This document shows, piece after piece, positions 5,546 to 5,761 of a DNA stretch of 5,761 bases. The stretch lies in contig JBPCXI010000291.1 of assembly GCA_051008895.1 (NCBI GenBank), positions 1-5,761 of the forward strand. Reading direction: 5' to 3'. Positions within the stretch are counted from its first letter, which is position 1. The number at the start of each line of letters is the position of its first letter. Both the position numbers and the translations under genes were made by a program. Under the pieces are notes generated by a model. It did not search any database. It worked only from the letters and a program-made list of their open reading frames with translations, and was not told the origin of the DNA. The stretch comes from SMWD01 sp051008895. Its GTDB lineage: Bacteria; Pseudomonadota; Gammaproteobacteria; Steroidobacterales; GCA-2729495.

Positions 5546-5761
5546 ATGAATGCCGACAAGCGCGCGGAGATCTATCGCCGGCTGCGGGATACGAATCCGC
5601 ACCCGACCACGGAACTCAAGTACGCGAACCCGTTCCAGCTGCTCGTAGCGGTAATATTGTCGGCACAAGCGACTGACATCGGCGTCAACAAGGCGACGGA
5701 TAAGCTGTATAAAGTCGCGCGCACGTCCGAGGAGATCCTCGCCCTCGGCGAAGACGGACTC
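5546..5761 (+). CDS. nth: Endonuclease III, N-terminal part (3' end outside window)
   Basis: Endonuclease III is a DNA glycosylase/AP lyase that removes oxidised pyrimidines in base excision repair. The first 72 codons are present and the frame is open at the right edge. It resembles E. coli Nth closely: NPHPTTELKYANPFQLLVAV (17-36), followed by the highly conserved LSAQATD (38-44) and VNKAT (47-51). The helix-hairpin-helix, the catalytic Lys and Asp and the C-terminal [4Fe-4S] cysteines lie beyond the window and cannot be checked. ATG 5546 gives the same N terminus as E. coli (MN-AKR-type); the nearby ATG at 5550 is out of frame. There is no clear Shine-Dalgarno, and the gene begins 7 bases after rsxE, so translation and transcription are probably coupled to the rsx genes. 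Confidence 0.95.
   Translation, partial: MNADKRAEIYRRLRDTNPHPTTELKYANPFQLLVAVILSAQATDIGVNKATDKLYKVARTSEEILALGEDGL

Overview
The window is a tightly packed, GC-rich (clearly above 60 % G+C by eye), single-strand stretch from a bacterial chromosome. It contains the 3' end of metG (methionyl-tRNA synthetase), the complete six-gene cluster rsxA-rsxB-rsxC-rsxD-rsxG-rsxE (also named rnfABCDGE), and the 5' end of nth (endonuclease III). All eight genes are on the + strand. Protein similarity to the E. coli versions, and the order metG-rsx-nth (remembered from Pseudomonas- and Xanthomonas-type genomes), point to a gammaproteobacterium. I cannot name the genus from the sequence.

Layout: metG C-terminal part (1-438, open at the 5' edge); rsxA (443-1024); rsxB (1040-1534); rsxC (1551-3092); rsxD (3089-4204); rsxG (4201-4830); rsxE (4852-5538); nth (5546 to the right edge, truncated). 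Gaps are 4, 15, 16, -4, -4, 21 and 7 bases. There is no room for a classical promoter or terminator between any two genes, so all eight are probably on one transcript or read through from metG. Any promoter specific to rsx would lie inside metG. There are no RNA genes, mobile elements, CRISPR arrays or gene-free stretches over 21 bases.

How the genes work together: the six Rsx/Rnf subunits form a membrane complex related to Na+-pumping NQR. It links NAD(H) and a low-potential carrier to ion movement; in E. coli it is credited with keeping the SoxR [2Fe-2S] cluster reduced. RsxC is the peripheral flavin/NADH-type subunit with two [4Fe-4S] motifs. RsxB is the ferredoxin-like subunit with three [4Fe-4S] sites. 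RsxD and RsxG carry threonines expected to hold covalent FMN. RsxA and RsxE are paralogous six-helix proteins whose paired cysteines form an intramembrane Fe-S site. All expected cofactor residues are present, so the complex looks intact. nth encodes an Fe-S DNA repair enzyme that commonly follows rsxE.

No undescribed system was found. The more unusual details are 12-bp tandem repeats at the 3' ends of rsxC, rsxD and rsxE, each encoding a repeated tetrapeptide in a C-terminal tail; a His/Asp-rich tail on RsxD; several unexpected residues at usually conserved RsxC positions; and a short RsxB.
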